DNA of 64,000 bases from SZUA-365 sp964635845 (lineage in GTDB: Bacteria > Bacteroidota > Ignavibacteria > SZUA-365): NCBI GenBank assembly GCA_964635845.1, contig CAZWNO010000008.1, positions 4,079-68,078 on the forward strand. The letters run 5' to 3'. The translations under genes and the position numbers were made by a program. Shown here piece after piece: positions 16,084-23,931 of this stretch. Numbering within the stretch: the first letter of the stretch is position 1; every line of letters begins with the position of its first letter. Below the pieces are notes generated by a model. The model did no database searches and was not told the origin of the DNA. It saw only the letters and a program-made list of their open reading frames with translations.

Positions 16084-17409
16084 ATGATCAACTGCATCGG
16101 TATTCGAAAGGAAACAAAGGACAACACCCAGCGGCGCGTGCCGTTCTCTCCCGAACAGGTGGCGCAGCTGGTACGCACGCACGGCCTGCGCGTACTCGTT
16201 CAGCCCATGCCGAACCGCGTATTCAGCACGGAGGAGTATCGTGCCGCGGGCGCGGAGATCACCGACGATCTCTCCGAGAGCAACATCGTGTTCGGTATCA
16301 AGGAAATCCAGCCGGAGTACATGATCGACGGCATGCCATTCGCCTTCTTCTCCCACACCATCAAGGCGCAGCCGTACAACATGCCCATGCTGCGGTACAT
16401 CCTCGATCACCGAATCACGCTGATCGATTACGAGCTGATCAAGGACGAGCAGGGGCGCCGCACGGTGTTTTTCGGAAATTTCGCCGGCTATGCGGGCATG
16501 ATCGATTCGACCTGGGCGCTCGGCCGGCGACTGCGGGCGGAAGGATATGAGACACCATTCTCGGATATCAAGTACGCGACGGAGTACGGCGTCCTCTCCG
16601 AGGCCGAGGTCGCGTTCCGCGCGTTGGGGGAGCGCATCCGGACGGACGGGCTGCCCGAAGCGCTGACCCCGCTGGTCTGCGGCTTCACCGGGTACGGCAA
16701 TGTCTCGAAGGGCGCCCAGAGCCTGTACGACCTGCTGCCGGTGCGGGAGATCGCTCCCGCCGATCTGGCGGACTTTTTCGCTCGCGGGGAATTCTCGAAC
16801 CATCACGTCTACAAGGTCGAATTTCACGAACAGGACATGTTCGCGCCGGCCGTGCCGGGAGCGGAGTTCGTCCTGCAGGAGTTCTTCGACCATCCGGAAC
16901 ACTACCGGATGCGCTTCGCCGAGTACCTCCCGTATCTCACCATGATGGTGAACGGCATTTACTGGGAGCAGCGCTACCCGAGGCTGATCACGATCGAAGC
17001 CGCCCGCGAACTCTGGAATAGCGCGGAGAAACCGCGTCTACGCGTCATCGGTGACGTGACCTGCGACATCGACGGATCGGTGCAGCTCACCGTGAAGGAC
17101 ACGACTTCCGATAATCCCGTGTTCGTGTTCGAGCCGCTGACCGGAAGGGTGATCGACGGCGTGGAAGGCGACGGTCCCGTCATTCTTGCCGTGGACAAGC
17201 TGCCGACGGAACTCCCGCGCGAAGCCAGCGCCGCTTTCGGCGCATCGCTCTCACCGCTCGTGCCCGTCCTCGCAGCGACCGATTTCGCCGCGCCCTTCGA
17301 GGAACTGGCGCTTCCGCCCGAGCTCAAGCGTGCGGTGATCGCACACAAGGGTATGCTGACGCCGGCATTCGCCTACCTCCAGCCGCAGGTGGGTGGAACG
17401 GCGCGTTAG
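16084..17409 (+). CDS. Lysine-ketoglutarate reductase (saccharopine-forming) domain protein
   Basis: ATG 16084 (MINCIGIRKETKDNTQRRVP) follows AAGGAG at slightly long spacing. The 441-residue protein matches the N-terminal LKR half of the bifunctional LKR/SDH enzyme (alanine-dehydrogenase/PNT-like fold): RKETKDNTQRRVPFSP, IVFGIKEIQPEYM, FFSHTIKAQPYNMPML, YELIKDEQGRRTVFFG. It condenses lysine and 2-oxoglutarate to saccharopine using NAD(P)H. The matching saccharopine dehydrogenase is the next gene, in convergent orientation, so the pair should carry out the saccharopine route of lysine breakdown. The 3' end carries 21-bp tandem repeats that start in the last codons. Confidence 0.85.
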   Translation: MINCIGIRKETKDNTQRRVPFSPEQVAQLVRTHGLRVLVQPMPNRVFSTEEYRAAGAEITDDLSESNIVFGIKEIQPEYMIDGMPFAFFSHTIKAQPYNMPMLRYILDHRITLIDYELIKDEQGRRTVFFGNFAGYAGMIDSTWALGRRLRAEGYETPFSDIKYATEYGVLSEAEVAFRALGERIRTDGLPEALTPLVCGFTGYGNVSKGAQSLYDLLPVREIAPADLADFFARGEFSNHHVYKVEFHEQDMFAPAVPGAEFVLQEFFDHPEHYRMRFAEYLPYLTMMVNGIYWEQRYPRLITIEAARELWNSAEKPRLRVIGDVTCDIDGSVQLTVKDTTSDNPVFVFEPLTGRVIDGVEGDGPVILAVDKLPTELPREASAAFGASLSPLVPVLAATDFAAPFEELALPPELKRAVIAHKGMLTPAFAYLQPQVGGTAR

Positions 17410-17470
17410 GTGGATGGTGCGGCGCTTTAGGTAGCTGGAGCGGGGCCGCAGGTGGATGGAGCGGGGCAAT
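17387..17470. repeat. 21-bp imperfect tandem repeat, four copies, starting in the last codons of the LKR gene
   Basis: Units at 17387-17407, 17408-17428, 17429-17449 and 17450-17470 share the pattern aggtggatggagcggggc with substitutions. The first lies inside the gene, the stop codon TAG straddles units 1 and 2 (17407-17409), and the others extend downstream. It is the same arrangement as the purM tail repeat. Confidence 0.85.
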
Positions 17471-17486
17471 AACAGGGCAAGAAAAA

Positions 17487-17514
17487 AGAGGACGAGCCCG
17501 GAGGCTCGTCCTCT
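17487..17514 (-). terminator. Rho-independent terminator of the saccharopine dehydrogenase gene
   Basis: A 12-bp perfect stem (17487-17498 with 17503-17514) closes a CGGA loop. On the minus strand it is followed by TTTTTTC. It may also stop the convergent LKR transcript, although the plus-strand side lacks a T-run. Confidence 0.9.
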
Positions 17515-17534
17515 GAAGGGCAGGCGGGAAATGA

Positions 17535-18857
17535 CTAGATATCCATTTCGCGTTCGACGAAGCGGATGTCCATCGTTCCCAGTTCCTTGAGCACGGGTTC
17601 GTAGATATCGGGGACCACGGGGATCTGCACGCCTTTGAGCGTGATTTCGCCCTTGAGTATGGCCTTCGTGGCGATCGCTGCGGGAAGGCTCACCGTACGG
17701 GCCATGGAGCTGTCGCCATGCGGGATGCCCGTGTCGACCAGCGTGGACGTCATCTTCTTCTTCCTTCCACCGGGGTATTCGGCGATGAATTCATGGTGCT
17801 GCACGAGAAGGTCCACTTCGCCGTCGGCGAAGACCAGCTTCTTCTCGAGGATATGTGCGAACATGTCGAAGACGCTGGCTTCCTGGAGGGGAATCTTCTC
17901 TTCGTTCAGGAATCCGAGCCACTCGAGTTTCTTGATCGCGATCGAATAGTACGGGATATCGAGGAAGCGGGCGATGTCGTCGACGAGGTTGTCGCCATTG
18001 CTGTCGACCAGTGCGGCCATGACCTGCCGAAGCGTCGTATGACGGAAATCGAAGGTGCGTTCCTGATCCAGCAGACCGAGTTTCTTGAAGTAATTCCACG
18101 ACTCGCAATGGCTGATGTTGCGCAGCGTGCCGCGGTACATGCTGGCAGCGCCCTCGATGCCGTACATCTCGAGGTAGGGGAGGGCGTCGCGGTTGACGTA
18201 GGCCTCGAACGTGCCGCTGCCGGGGACGTCGAGCAGCCAGTAGTGTTCGAACAGCTGTTCGGGCGCGACGTTGATGACCTCGCCGTCGATGAGATAGCGG
18301 CCGTTGTTCTTCGCGGCGAGCATCACGCCGACCGGGCTCCACGAGAATTTATACCCCAGTGGGTTATTGTTGTCGCACAGGGCGGGAAGTCCGCCGCAGT
18401 AGGAATAGAAGCTCGTGATCCGTCCGCCAGCCGCCTTCACGCGGTTGATGACGCTCATCGCCGCCATATGGTCGAGACCGGGATCGACTCCTATTTCATT
18501 GAGGAAAATCAGGCCTTTCTCGCGCACCTCGGCATCGAGCGCCTGCATCGCCGGTTTGACGTACGATGTGGTGACCATGTTCTTTCCGAGTGCGACACAC
18601 TGGGTCGCGACCTTCATATGATGGATCCACGGCAGGAGGCTGATGACGATGTCCGCCTTCGCGATGAGACCGCCGAGCGCGGCGTCGTCCTCGACATCGA
18701 TGGGAAGCGAGCTGCCACGGGGGTGGTGATCGATCAGTTTTTCCGCCTTGCTGACCGTGCGCGAGGCCACGGTCACGTGAAAATCGGGTTCGTCGAGGAG
18801 GTAACGGACAAGCGGACGCGCCACGAGCCCGGCACCAAGCACGAGGACCTGTTTCAT
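17535..18857 (-). CDS. Saccharopine dehydrogenase (glutamate-forming type)
   Basis: ATG 18857 follows AAGGAG by 7 bases and opens MKQVLVLGAGLVARPLVRYL, a Rossmann dinucleotide-binding motif. The 440-residue protein continues with IVISLLPWIHHMKVATQC, LNEIGVDPGLDHMAAM and YCGGLPALCDNNNPLGYKFS, all characteristic of the SDH half of LKR/SDH enzymes. It oxidises saccharopine to aminoadipate semialdehyde and glutamate. It is transcribed toward the LKR gene and ends at the hairpin at 17487. Confidence 0.9.
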   Translation of the reverse strand: MKQVLVLGAGLVARPLVRYLLDEPDFHVTVASRTVSKAEKLIDHHPRGSSLPIDVEDDAALGGLIAKADIVISLLPWIHHMKVATQCVALGKNMVTTSYVKPAMQALDAEVREKGLIFLNEIGVDPGLDHMAAMSVINRVKAAGGRITSFYSYCGGLPALCDNNNPLGYKFSWSPVGVMLAAKNNGRYLIDGEVINVAPEQLFEHYWLLDVPGSGTFEAYVNRDALPYLEMYGIEGAASMYRGTLRNISHCESWNYFKKLGLLDQERTFDFRHTTLRQVMAALVDSNGDNLVDDIARFLDIPYYSIAIKKLEWLGFLNEEKIPLQEASVFDMFAHILEKKLVFADGEVDLLVQHHEFIAEYPGGRKKKMTSTLVDTGIPHGDSSMARTVSLPAAIATKAILKGEITLKGVQIPVVPDIYEPVLKELGTMDIRFVEREMDI

Positions 18858-19047
18858 CTGAAACTCCTTTGCTTCTCTGAAGAGAGATTGAATGGTGAAA
18901 CGAAATATCTGAAAGTGGGATGGATGAGGATCTTCATTCGGTGAGGCGCGGACGGACGTATGCTGCGTATCGATGGGTGAATCGGCGCGACCGGAGCGTC
19001 GCGGCTCATGCAATATACCGGTTTCGTTTCGTGAAAAAAAAAGCATA

Positions 19048-19078
19048 TTGATTTTCCGCGAATCATTCGCTACTTTTG
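19048..19078 (+). promoter_or_regulatory. Bacteroidota-type promoter upstream of the PfkB kinase
   Basis: TTG (19048-19050), a 20-base spacer and TACTTTTG (19071-19078) match TTG-N20-TAnnTTTG exactly, inside an AT-rich island between the divergent saccharopine dehydrogenase and kinase genes (18858-19191). Confidence 0.65.
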
Positions 19079-19119
19079 TAACGATTAGCCTCTTAGATAC
19101 CTTCCTTGACAATGAGGCA

Positions 19120-19154
19120 CATACCCGGCCGGCTGGGCATACCGGCCGGGTATG
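19120..19154. promoter_or_regulatory. Perfect 13-bp inverted repeat in the leader of the kinase gene
   Basis: catacccggccgg (19120-19132) is repeated in inverse at 19142-19154 around a 9-nt loop. It lies between the promoter at 19048-19078 and the kinase ATG at 19192, with no T-run behind it, so an operator or leader hairpin is more likely than a terminator. Confidence 0.5.
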
Positions 19155-19191
19155 AACTATCCCCCTACACCGCAACGGACACCACCAGGCC

Positions 19192-20067
19192 ATGATCGCC
19201 ATCATCGCCCCATCGCTCGACGACAAGCGCATCTATCCCGTGCACCGCCTGCAGGCGGGTGCCGTGCACAGGAGCCGCGTCGCGCTGCGGCACGCGTCGG
19301 GAAAGGGCGCGAATGCGGCAAGGGCGGCGGCGAAGCGCGGCGGAGCAGTGATGCTCTGCGCGTTCGCGGGCGAGGATTTCGCGCCGCTGCTCGAAGATCA
19401 GCTCGGATTCCTCGGCGTGCGCCTGCTGGTCACCACGACACGGGAGGCGACTCGCAGCTGCGTGACGGTGCTCGAGGACGAGGGGCGCGCGACGGAGTTC
19501 GTGCAGGAAGCCCTGCCTGTGGAAGCCGATGAGGCGGAGCAGTTCACCGCGCATGCACTGCGGTGCATCGACGGCGCCGCGGCTGTCCTTCTTGCCGGCT
19601 CGCTGCCGCCGGGACTTCCCCGGGATTTCTACCTGACATGCACGCGGCGCGCCACCGCGCGCGCGATCCCCACCGTCATTGACGCGCAGCACGGCACGCT
19701 GATCGCCGCGCTGGCGGCGTCCGGCGCGGTGGTGAAAATCAATCGCGAGGAGTTCGGGGAACTGCGTGCTTCGCTGCCCGGCGTGGGTCCGGGGGACGAC
19801 GCGCTGGCGGGGGAGCTGCAGGCGCGCGGTGCGTCATGCGTCATCGTCACCGACGGTGCGAAGCCGGTGCTCGCATGGCAGGGGACGGAGCGGATGACCT
19901 ACCCGGTGCCGGCAGTGCGGCCCGTCAATCCGGTGGGGAGCGGCGATGCGATGAGTGCCGGGATAACACTCGCCCTTGCGCAGGGATCGGCGATGGATGA
20001 GGCCATTCGGATGGGAATCGAGATGGGAGCGGCAAACGCCGGGACGCTTCTTCCGGGGGATCTCTGA
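19192..20067 (+). CDS. PfkB-family sugar kinase (1-phosphofructokinase/tagatose-6-phosphate kinase type)
   Basis: The 291-residue cytoplasmic protein has the PfkB N-terminal substrate motif ASGKGANAARAAAKRGG and the C-terminal ATP/anion-hole signature RPVNPVGSGDAMSAGI with the catalytic Asp. Its length and N-terminal motif fit the FruK/LacC subgroup, which phosphorylates fructose-1-phosphate or tagatose-6-phosphate. No PTS or sugar operon is adjacent, so the substrate remains open. The gene converges with the PII gene 13 bases away. Confidence 0.85.
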   Translation: MIAIIAPSLDDKRIYPVHRLQAGAVHRSRVALRHASGKGANAARAAAKRGGAVMLCAFAGEDFAPLLEDQLGFLGVRLLVTTTREATRSCVTVLEDEGRATEFVQEALPVEADEAEQFTAHALRCIDGAAAVLLAGSLPPGLPRDFYLTCTRRATARAIPTVIDAQHGTLIAALAASGAVVKINREEFGELRASLPGVGPGDDALAGELQARGASCVIVTDGAKPVLAWQGTERMTYPVPAVRPVNPVGSGDAMSAGITLALAQGSAMDEAIRMGIEMGAANAGTLLPGDL

Positions 20068-20080
20068 ACCTGTCGCAGGG

Positions 20081-20419
20081 TCAGAGTGCGTCGTCGCCTG
20101 ATTCTTCAGTGCGGATGCGGATGGCGTCTTCGACTGGGAGGACAAAGATCTTGCCGTCGCCTATCTGTCCTGTCGTGGCATATTTCACGATGACATCGAG
20201 CACGGGATCCACCATATGATCGGCGACGACAACTTCGAGCTTCAGTTTCGGAAGCGTATCGATCTGGTATTCCGCGCCGCGATAGGTCTCCGTATGTCCT
20301 TTCTGGCGGCCGAAGCCGCGAACTTCGGATATTGTCATTCCGTGTATGCCAATCTCCTGCAGTCCGTCGCGTACGTCGTCGAGTTTGAAGGGACGTATGA
20401 TGGCTTCGATTTTTTTCAT
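20081..20419 (-). CDS. PII nitrogen-signalling protein
   Basis: ATG 20419 starts MKKIEAIIRPFKLDDVRDGL, the canonical PII opening; the longer frame from 20446 lacks support. The 112-residue protein has the T-loop (GHTETYRGAEYQID) with the Tyr that is the uridylylation site in many family members, and the C-terminal GDGKIFVLPVEDAIRIRT. It senses ATP/ADP and 2-oxoglutarate and controls nitrogen enzymes or transport. No amtB or glnA is next to it, so GlnB and GlnK cannot be separated. Confidence 0.92.
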   Translation of the reverse strand: MKKIEAIIRPFKLDDVRDGLQEIGIHGMTISEVRGFGRQKGHTETYRGAEYQIDTLPKLKLEVVVADHMVDPVLDVIVKYATTGQIGDGKIFVLPVEDAIRIRTEESGDDAL

Positions 20420-20567
20420 GCCGCGGCCTGTTTTATCAGAACACAAAAAATACCGTCACGGTTGGGAATATGCAATCGTTGTGCAAGTCGGCCCGGTTTC
20501 GTAACATATGCAGGCTTTCCGTCCCGCCGCCCATCCAACGTTGATCCACTCGACGGAGCACGCACGC

Positions 20568-21167
20568 ATGTATCCTGCGATTTTTCTTCTTCCACGCCTC
20601 GACCGCTCCAGCCGCCTCCTGTTGATTTTTCGTCCTGTCCTCATGATACCCCATTTCTTCTGGTCGATGCTGTACGGAATTTTCGCCGGGTGCATTCAGT
20701 GCCTTTCGTTCTGGGCAATCCTGTTCAGCGGCCGTCACCCGCGCGGTCCGTGGAATCTGCTCGAAGCGTTTTTCCGTTATTCCACACGGCTGCAGGCCTG
20801 GACGATGCTGCTCGCGGATGCATATCCCCCCTTCTCGGGCGGTGCCGGGAGCAGGTATCCCGTCGGCATCCAGGTCGCATACCCGGCGCGCATATCCCGC
20901 GCGACGATGTTTTTTCGCCCGCTGATACTGTTTCCGCATTATTTCCTCATCCTCGGTTACGTGTTTCTCGTCGCGTTCGTGCTGTTCGCCTCATGGTGGA
21001 CCATCCTGTTCGCCGGCCGCATGGCGGACTGGCAATACCGGCAGCTGGCGGGCTACTTCATCTACATCTCCCGCATCAACGCCTACACACTGTACCTCGT
21101 GGACGAGTATCCGCCGTTCAATGGCGTGCAGCCGCGCGCAGCGGAGGAGAGCTTCGTGCAATCATGA
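20568..21167 (+). CDS. DUF4389-type membrane protein with internal duplication
   Basis: I chose ATG 20568 because ACGGAG lies about 8 bases upstream; ATG 20508 lacks a ribosome-binding site. The protein of about 199 residues contains two copies of one pattern: FRPVLMIPHFF...WAILFSGRHPRGPW...LADAYPPFSG and FRPLILFPHYF...WTILFAGRMADWQY...LVDEYPPFNG. Each half supplies hydrophobic membrane segments. This is the arrangement of the DUF4389 family. Function unknown. Confidence 0.75.
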   Translation: MYPAIFLLPRLDRSSRLLLIFRPVLMIPHFFWSMLYGIFAGCIQCLSFWAILFSGRHPRGPWNLLEAFFRYSTRLQAWTMLLADAYPPFSGGAGSRYPVGIQVAYPARISRATMFFRPLILFPHYFLILGYVFLVAFVLFASWWTILFAGRMADWQYRQLAGYFIYISRINAYTLYLVDEYPPFNGVQPRAAEESFVQS

Positions 21168-21199
21168 TTTAAGGGTTCAAGAGCAGATTGTCAGTATCT

Positions 21200-21230
21200 T
21201 TTGATCTCTGAATTTTTTTTTCTACTTTGT
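21200..21230 (+). promoter_or_regulatory. Putative promoter of the nuo operon
   Basis: TTTG (21200-21203), a 19-base spacer and TACTTTGT (21223-21230) fit the Bacteroidota pattern, preceded by a T-rich tract. The transcript would begin about 30 bases before nuoA. Confidence 0.55.
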
Positions 21231-21269
21231 CCACGATTTGTTGTCTTTGGCAACTACTGATAGACACAC

Positions 21270-21740
21270 ATGCTAACCGAATTTGGAAAAGCCTTCGCCT
21301 TCATCATCCTCGGGCTGGTCTTCGTCGCGATGGGGCTCCTCGTCGCGAAGATCCTGCGCCCGCACAATCCCACGGCGGAGAAAACGCTGCCGTACGAATG
21401 CGGCGAGGATCCGATCGGACCGCAATGGATGCGCTTCAACATCCGCTTCTACGTCGTCGCCCTGATCTTCATTCTCTTCGACGTCGAACTCGTGCTGCTG
21501 TTTCCCTGGGCACTGGTGTTCGACAAGCTCGGCATGTATGCCTACGTCGCAGGCGCCATCTTCATCGTGATACTCTTCCTGGCGGACTTCTACCTCTGGG
21601 CGAAAGGGGACCTCGAGTGGATACGGCCGGAGCCGAACATCCCGCATCTCGACGACCTGATCGATCGCGTGCCCCTGCGCTCGACCAGAGCCGCCGCCCC
21701 GCCTGCAGCGGCAGCCACGCCCGCCATCCCAAGTGAATGA
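21270..21740 (+). CDS. nuoA: NADH-quinone oxidoreductase subunit A
   Basis: The 156-residue membrane subunit has three transmembrane helices and the family motifs PYECGEDPIGPQWMRFNIRF and FILFDVELVLLFPWAL. It forms part of the quinone-binding interface of complex I. It is longer than typical NuoA because of a C-terminal Pro/Ala-rich extension (SNLIDRVPL-type linker followed by RAAAPPAAAATPAIPSE). It is the first gene of the operon. Confidence 0.95.
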   Translation: MLTEFGKAFAFIILGLVFVAMGLLVAKILRPHNPTAEKTLPYECGEDPIGPQWMRFNIRFYVVALIFILFDVELVLLFPWALVFDKLGMYAYVAGAIFIVILFLADFYLWAKGDLEWIRPEPNIPHLDDLIDRVPLRSTRAAAPPAAAATPAIPSE

Positions 21741-21758
21741 GATCGTAAAGGAGTATCC

Positions 21759-22265
21759 ATGGGTCTTCTCAGCCAGCAATTCGACGACGGCAATATCGTT
21801 CTCACATCGGTCGAAGGGGCTCTCAACTGGGCGCGGCTCTGTTCGCTCTGGCAGATGTCCTTCGGCCTCGCCTGCTGTGCCATCGAAATGATGGCCACCA
21901 GCGCGTCCCACAACGACATCATGCGCTTCGGCGTGCTGCCGCGGCCGAGTCCCCGCCAGTGCGACGTGATGATCGTCGCCGGCACGGTGACGATCAAGAT
22001 GGCTTCGCGCGTCAAGCGTCTCTACGAGCAGATGGCCGAACCGCGCTACGTCGTCTCCATGGGCAGCTGCTCGAACTGCGGCGGCCCGTACTGGGAACAC
22101 GGCTACCACGTGCTGAAAGGCGTCGATCGCGTGGTGCCTGTCGACGTGTACATACCCGGCTGTCCGCCTCGTCCCGAGGCGCTGCTCGAGGGCTGGATGC
22201 GCCTCCAGGAGAAGGTGCGCGTTTTCACAACTGTCAAGGAGAAAGGGTCGAATGGCAAAGCCTAG
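21759..22265 (+). CDS. nuoB: NADH-quinone oxidoreductase subunit B
   Basis: The 168-residue peripheral subunit carries the N2 iron-sulfur cluster. The cysteine ligands are visible: tandem Cys in GLACCAIEMMATSAS, MGSCSNCGGPYW, and YIPGCPPRPEALL. The start ATG follows AAAGGAG. It passes electrons to quinone at the junction with NuoD. Its 3' end overlaps nuoC by 14 bases. Confidence 0.97.
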   Translation: MGLLSQQFDDGNIVLTSVEGALNWARLCSLWQMSFGLACCAIEMMATSASHNDIMRFGVLPRPSPRQCDVMIVAGTVTIKMASRVKRLYEQMAEPRYVVSMGSCSNCGGPYWEHGYHVLKGVDRVVPVDVYIPGCPPRPEALLEGWMRLQEKVRVFTTVKEKGSNGKA

Positions 22266-22728
22266 CAGCGAGATATTTGACCATCTCAACGGCCTGTTCC
22301 CCGAAGCCGGTCTGCGCTTCGAAGAATCCGTCCCCTGCATCGTCGTGCCCGCGGCCTCGATCAAGGACATCGCCCTTCAGGCGCGCGACGATGCGGAATT
22401 GCAGTTCGATTCGCTCATGTGCCTGAGCGGGGTGGACAACGCCGACGGGACGCTCGGCGTCGTATACCATCTCGATTCCATGCCACTCCGTCACAAGCTC
22501 ACTCTGAAGGTGATCGTCCCGGCAGACAACCCGCATGTGCAGTCCGTCGAGCGCGTCTGGCGCGCGGCCGACTGGCACGAACGCGAGGCCTTCGACCTGA
22601 TCGGCGTGATCTTCGACGGCCACCGCGATCTCCGCCGCATCCTCCTTCCGGACGACTGGGAAGGCCATCCGCTCCGCAAGGACTACCAGGTCCAGGAGTT
22701 TTACAACGGAATGAAAGTACCGTACTGA
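22252..22728 (+). CDS. nuoC: NADH-quinone oxidoreductase subunit C
   Basis: The 158-residue 30-kDa subunit has the family signature VERVWRAADWHEREAFDLIG followed by RRILLPDDWEGHPLRKDY. ATG 22252 lies inside the end of nuoB and follows AAGGAGAAAGGG. It is a separate gene, not fused to nuoD as in E. coli. Confidence 0.95.
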   Translation: MAKPSSEIFDHLNGLFPEAGLRFEESVPCIVVPAASIKDIALQARDDAELQFDSLMCLSGVDNADGTLGVVYHLDSMPLRHKLTLKVIVPADNPHVQSVERVWRAADWHEREAFDLIGVIFDGHRDLRRILLPDDWEGHPLRKDYQVQEFYNGMKVPY

Positions 22729-22744
22729 AAAGGATCCTATCGGT

Positions 22745-23905
22745 ATGACAGAAAGCATGGAAGTCCTGCAGGAGGGCATTGCCTCGGGGCGCCTCAAAAC
22801 AGATGAGCTTATCCTGAATATGGGTCCGCAGCATCCGTCCACGCACGGCGTGCTGCGGCTCGAGCTGGTGCTCGACGGGGAAATCGTGGTCAAGGTTCTC
22901 CCGGCAGTGGGGTACCTGCACCGCTGTTTCGAAAAACACGCCGAGGCCATGACCTACCCGCAGGTCGTGCCGTACACCGACCGCATGGACTACCTCGCCT
23001 CGATGAACAACAATCACGGCTACGTGCTTGCAGTCGAGCGGCTGATGGGCATCGAGGTGCCGGAGCGCGTCGAGTACATCCGCGTGATCATGGCGGAGCT
23101 GCAGCGCATCGCCTCGCATCTGGTGGCGATCGGCACGTACGGCATGGACATCGGCGCGTTCACGCCGTTCCTGTACTGCTTCCGCGACCGGGAGTACATC
23201 CTCGACATCTTCGAACGCACCTGCGGGGCGCGGCTGCTGTACAATTACATGTGGGTCGGCGGCCTGTCCCACGACGTGTACGAAGGATTCGAGCGCGACG
23301 TCGCCGACTTCATCCGCAAATTCCGCCCCACCGTCGTCGAGGTCAACAATCTCCTCAACTACAACAAGATCTTCATCGAGCGCACCGCTAACGTGGGCGT
23401 GCTCCCGGCCGATGTCGCGGTAAATTACGGATGTTCCGGTCCGATGCTCCGCGGTTCCGGCGTCGACTGGGACCTGCGTCGCGACGATCCCTACTCCATA
23501 TACGACCGCTTCGACTGGAAGGTCTGTGTGGGCGACGGCGCCGTCGGCACGATCGGCGACAGCTGGGACCGCCACATGGTGCGCGTCAATGAGATGGAGC
23601 AGAGCTGCCGCATCATCGAGCAGGCGCTCGAGACCTTCCCCGCGGACGGCGATGTGCAGTCGGCCATCCCGAAGCGCATCCGGCCTCCGAAAGGCGAGAT
23701 TTACACGCGCGTGGAAAACCCGCGCGGCGAGCTGGGATACTACCTCATCAGCGACGGCGGGGGGAATCCCTTCCGTCTGAAGGTCCGCGGCCCCTGTTTC
23801 GTCAACCTCAGCGTCATCGATGAGATTTCCCGCGGCCACCTGATCGCGGATCTCGTGGCCATCCTGGGCAGCATCGACATCGTGCTCGGCGAATGTGATC
23901 GTTAA
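22745..23905 (+). CDS. nuoD: NADH-quinone oxidoreductase subunit D
   Basis: The 386-residue 49-kDa subunit lines the quinone site and derives from the hydrogenase large subunit. Motifs are NMGPQHPSTHGVLRLELVLD near the N-terminus (quinone-site His), GYLHRCFEKHAEAMTYPQVV, and the C-terminal GSIDIVLGECDR. It starts 16 bases after nuoC. Confidence 0.97.
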   Translation: MTESMEVLQEGIASGRLKTDELILNMGPQHPSTHGVLRLELVLDGEIVVKVLPAVGYLHRCFEKHAEAMTYPQVVPYTDRMDYLASMNNNHGYVLAVERLMGIEVPERVEYIRVIMAELQRIASHLVAIGTYGMDIGAFTPFLYCFRDREYILDIFERTCGARLLYNYMWVGGLSHDVYEGFERDVADFIRKFRPTVVEVNNLLNYNKIFIERTANVGVLPADVAVNYGCSGPMLRGSGVDWDLRRDDPYSIYDRFDWKVCVGDGAVGTIGDSWDRHMVRVNEMEQSCRIIEQALETFPADGDVQSAIPKRIRPPKGEIYTRVENPRGELGYYLISDGGGNPFRLKVRGPCFVNLSVIDEISRGHLIADLVAILGSIDIVLGECDR

Positions 23906-23931
23906 TTCAGCCAAATCCGAACGCAAACACC

